In this document: piece by piece, positions 18,909 through 19,511 of the stretch | Position numbering within the stretch: the first letter of the stretch is position 1 | Layout: every line of letters begins with the position of its first letter | Assembly (NCBI GenBank): GCA_015499985.1 | Contig: JAAAUF010000596.1 | Location: 1-19,511, forward strand | Reading direction: 5' to 3' | DNA from: Haplosporangium gracile | Lineage: Eukaryota; Mortierellomycota; Mortierellomycetes; Mortierellales; Mortierellaceae | Length of the DNA: 19,511 nucleotides | Position numbers and translations under genes: made by a program | The notes under the pieces: generated by a model | The model's database searches: none | Told to the model about the DNA's origin: nothing | Seen by the model: the letters and a program-made list of their open reading frames with translations, nothing else

Positions 18909-19511
18909 CGTTGGATGTTATGTATTTGTAGGCGTAGGTATGTGCGTGAGTGAGTGAGTGCGTGATTGAGAACGAATGCAGGAAAGGGTGTGCGTGTGTG
19001 GGTGTATGACAGGTCAAGTGTTTGTATTGTCGACAGACTGGAATGTGATGGCGAGTGGGAATGAGGTATGAACCAAAGGAGAGAGTTTATGTGGTCAGTG
19101 ACAGTGCGAGAGTGTAAATGTAGTTCAAAAGGAAGAGAGGGCGACAGGGATAAGGGCACAGGGATGAGATGTAAGTGGCTATGGGCTGAGCGCACAAAAG
19201 AAGAGAAAAGGGTATCGTTTTGATGAGAAGTGAAGGCAAAGAGAAGGAAGAGAAGGATGAGCACAAGAAAAGAAAAGAAGAAAGGCAAGAAGGAACGACA
19301 AGTCAGACGAGTCAAATAGCACCCATGGTACTCTACATCCAAAAGCTTTTCTTGTAGACGGCTGAGATTGCTCAAGAATAAGACTGAAAGCAGTCCTTTC
19401 TACCAATGGTCTCTTTGCCTTTGCTCCAACTCTTTCTCCTCCTCGTCGTCGTCGTCGTCTTCTCTTCATCCTTTTCTCTTAACCTTGTCTTTTTTAGTTT
19501 TTTTTTTTTTT
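18909..19511. other. UBL3 upstream region
   Basis: Sequence upstream of the UBL3 ATG, purine-rich on the plus strand to about 19290, ending in a CGT/CTC microsatellite (about 19438-19460) and a T run at the window edge. It should hold the UBL3 promoter and 5' UTR. A plus-strand ATG at 19406 opens a Leu/Val/Phe-rich frame that comes from the microsatellite and T-rich sequence; I do not call it a gene. Confidence 0.45.

Noticed and set aside
19406..19511. Signal-peptide-like plus-strand frame at the right edge
   Set aside because: Made of a CTC/CGT microsatellite and T runs, truncated by the window end, with no supporting evidence.

Overview
The window looks like nuclear DNA of an early-diverging fungus, probably Mucoromycota/Mortierella-like. 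The taxon is an inference from gene content and intron style, not a search. Four genes are interrupted by many introns, mostly 70-250 nt and nearly all GT-AG. AATAAA poly(A) signals follow several stops. The gene set includes metazoan-like genes that budding yeast lacks (UBL3/MUB, BuGZ/ZNF207). No mobile element, CRISPR array, tRNA or rRNA was found. Gene models were assembled by hand from splice sites and reading-frame continuity; every complete multi-exon model sums to a multiple of three.

Layout from left to right: (1) positions 1-219 (+), the 3' end of an unrecognised gene coding for a Pro/Asn/Arg-rich repeat tail; (2) 1358-4612 (+), an 8-exon long-chain acyl-CoA synthetase of 712 aa ending in the peroxisomal signal SKL; (3) 9893-4714 (-), a 9-exon WDR59/Mtc5 orthologue of about 1441 aa (SEACAT/GATOR2 complex), convergent with the synthetase gene with stops about 100 bp apart; (4) 14412-10215 (-), an 11-exon PP2A B56 regulatory subunit of 889 aa with a long low-complexity N-terminus; (5) 15400-15843, a spacer with a possible orphan or alternative exon; (6) 17859-15844 (-), a 5-exon BuGZ/ZNF207 orthologue of 476 aa; (7) 18908-18528 (-), an intronless UBL3/MUB membrane-anchored ubiquitin-fold protein of 126 aa. 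Four consecutive genes lie head-to-tail on the minus strand.

The genes are conserved eukaryotic housekeeping and signalling genes: fatty acid activation in peroxisomes, TORC1 nutrient signalling (WDR59), phosphatase targeting (B56), spindle checkpoint/kinetochore (BuGZ, and also B56) and membrane protein sorting (UBL3). Nothing shows they act as one system; the B56/BuGZ adjacency is a functional coincidence worth noting at most. I found no convincing novel system. The most unusual points are a GC-AG intron in the WDR59 gene, competing 3' ends for BuGZ, tandem acceptors that would change the B56 tail, paired CACGTG boxes upstream of BuGZ, and long homopurine tracts around the B56 start.
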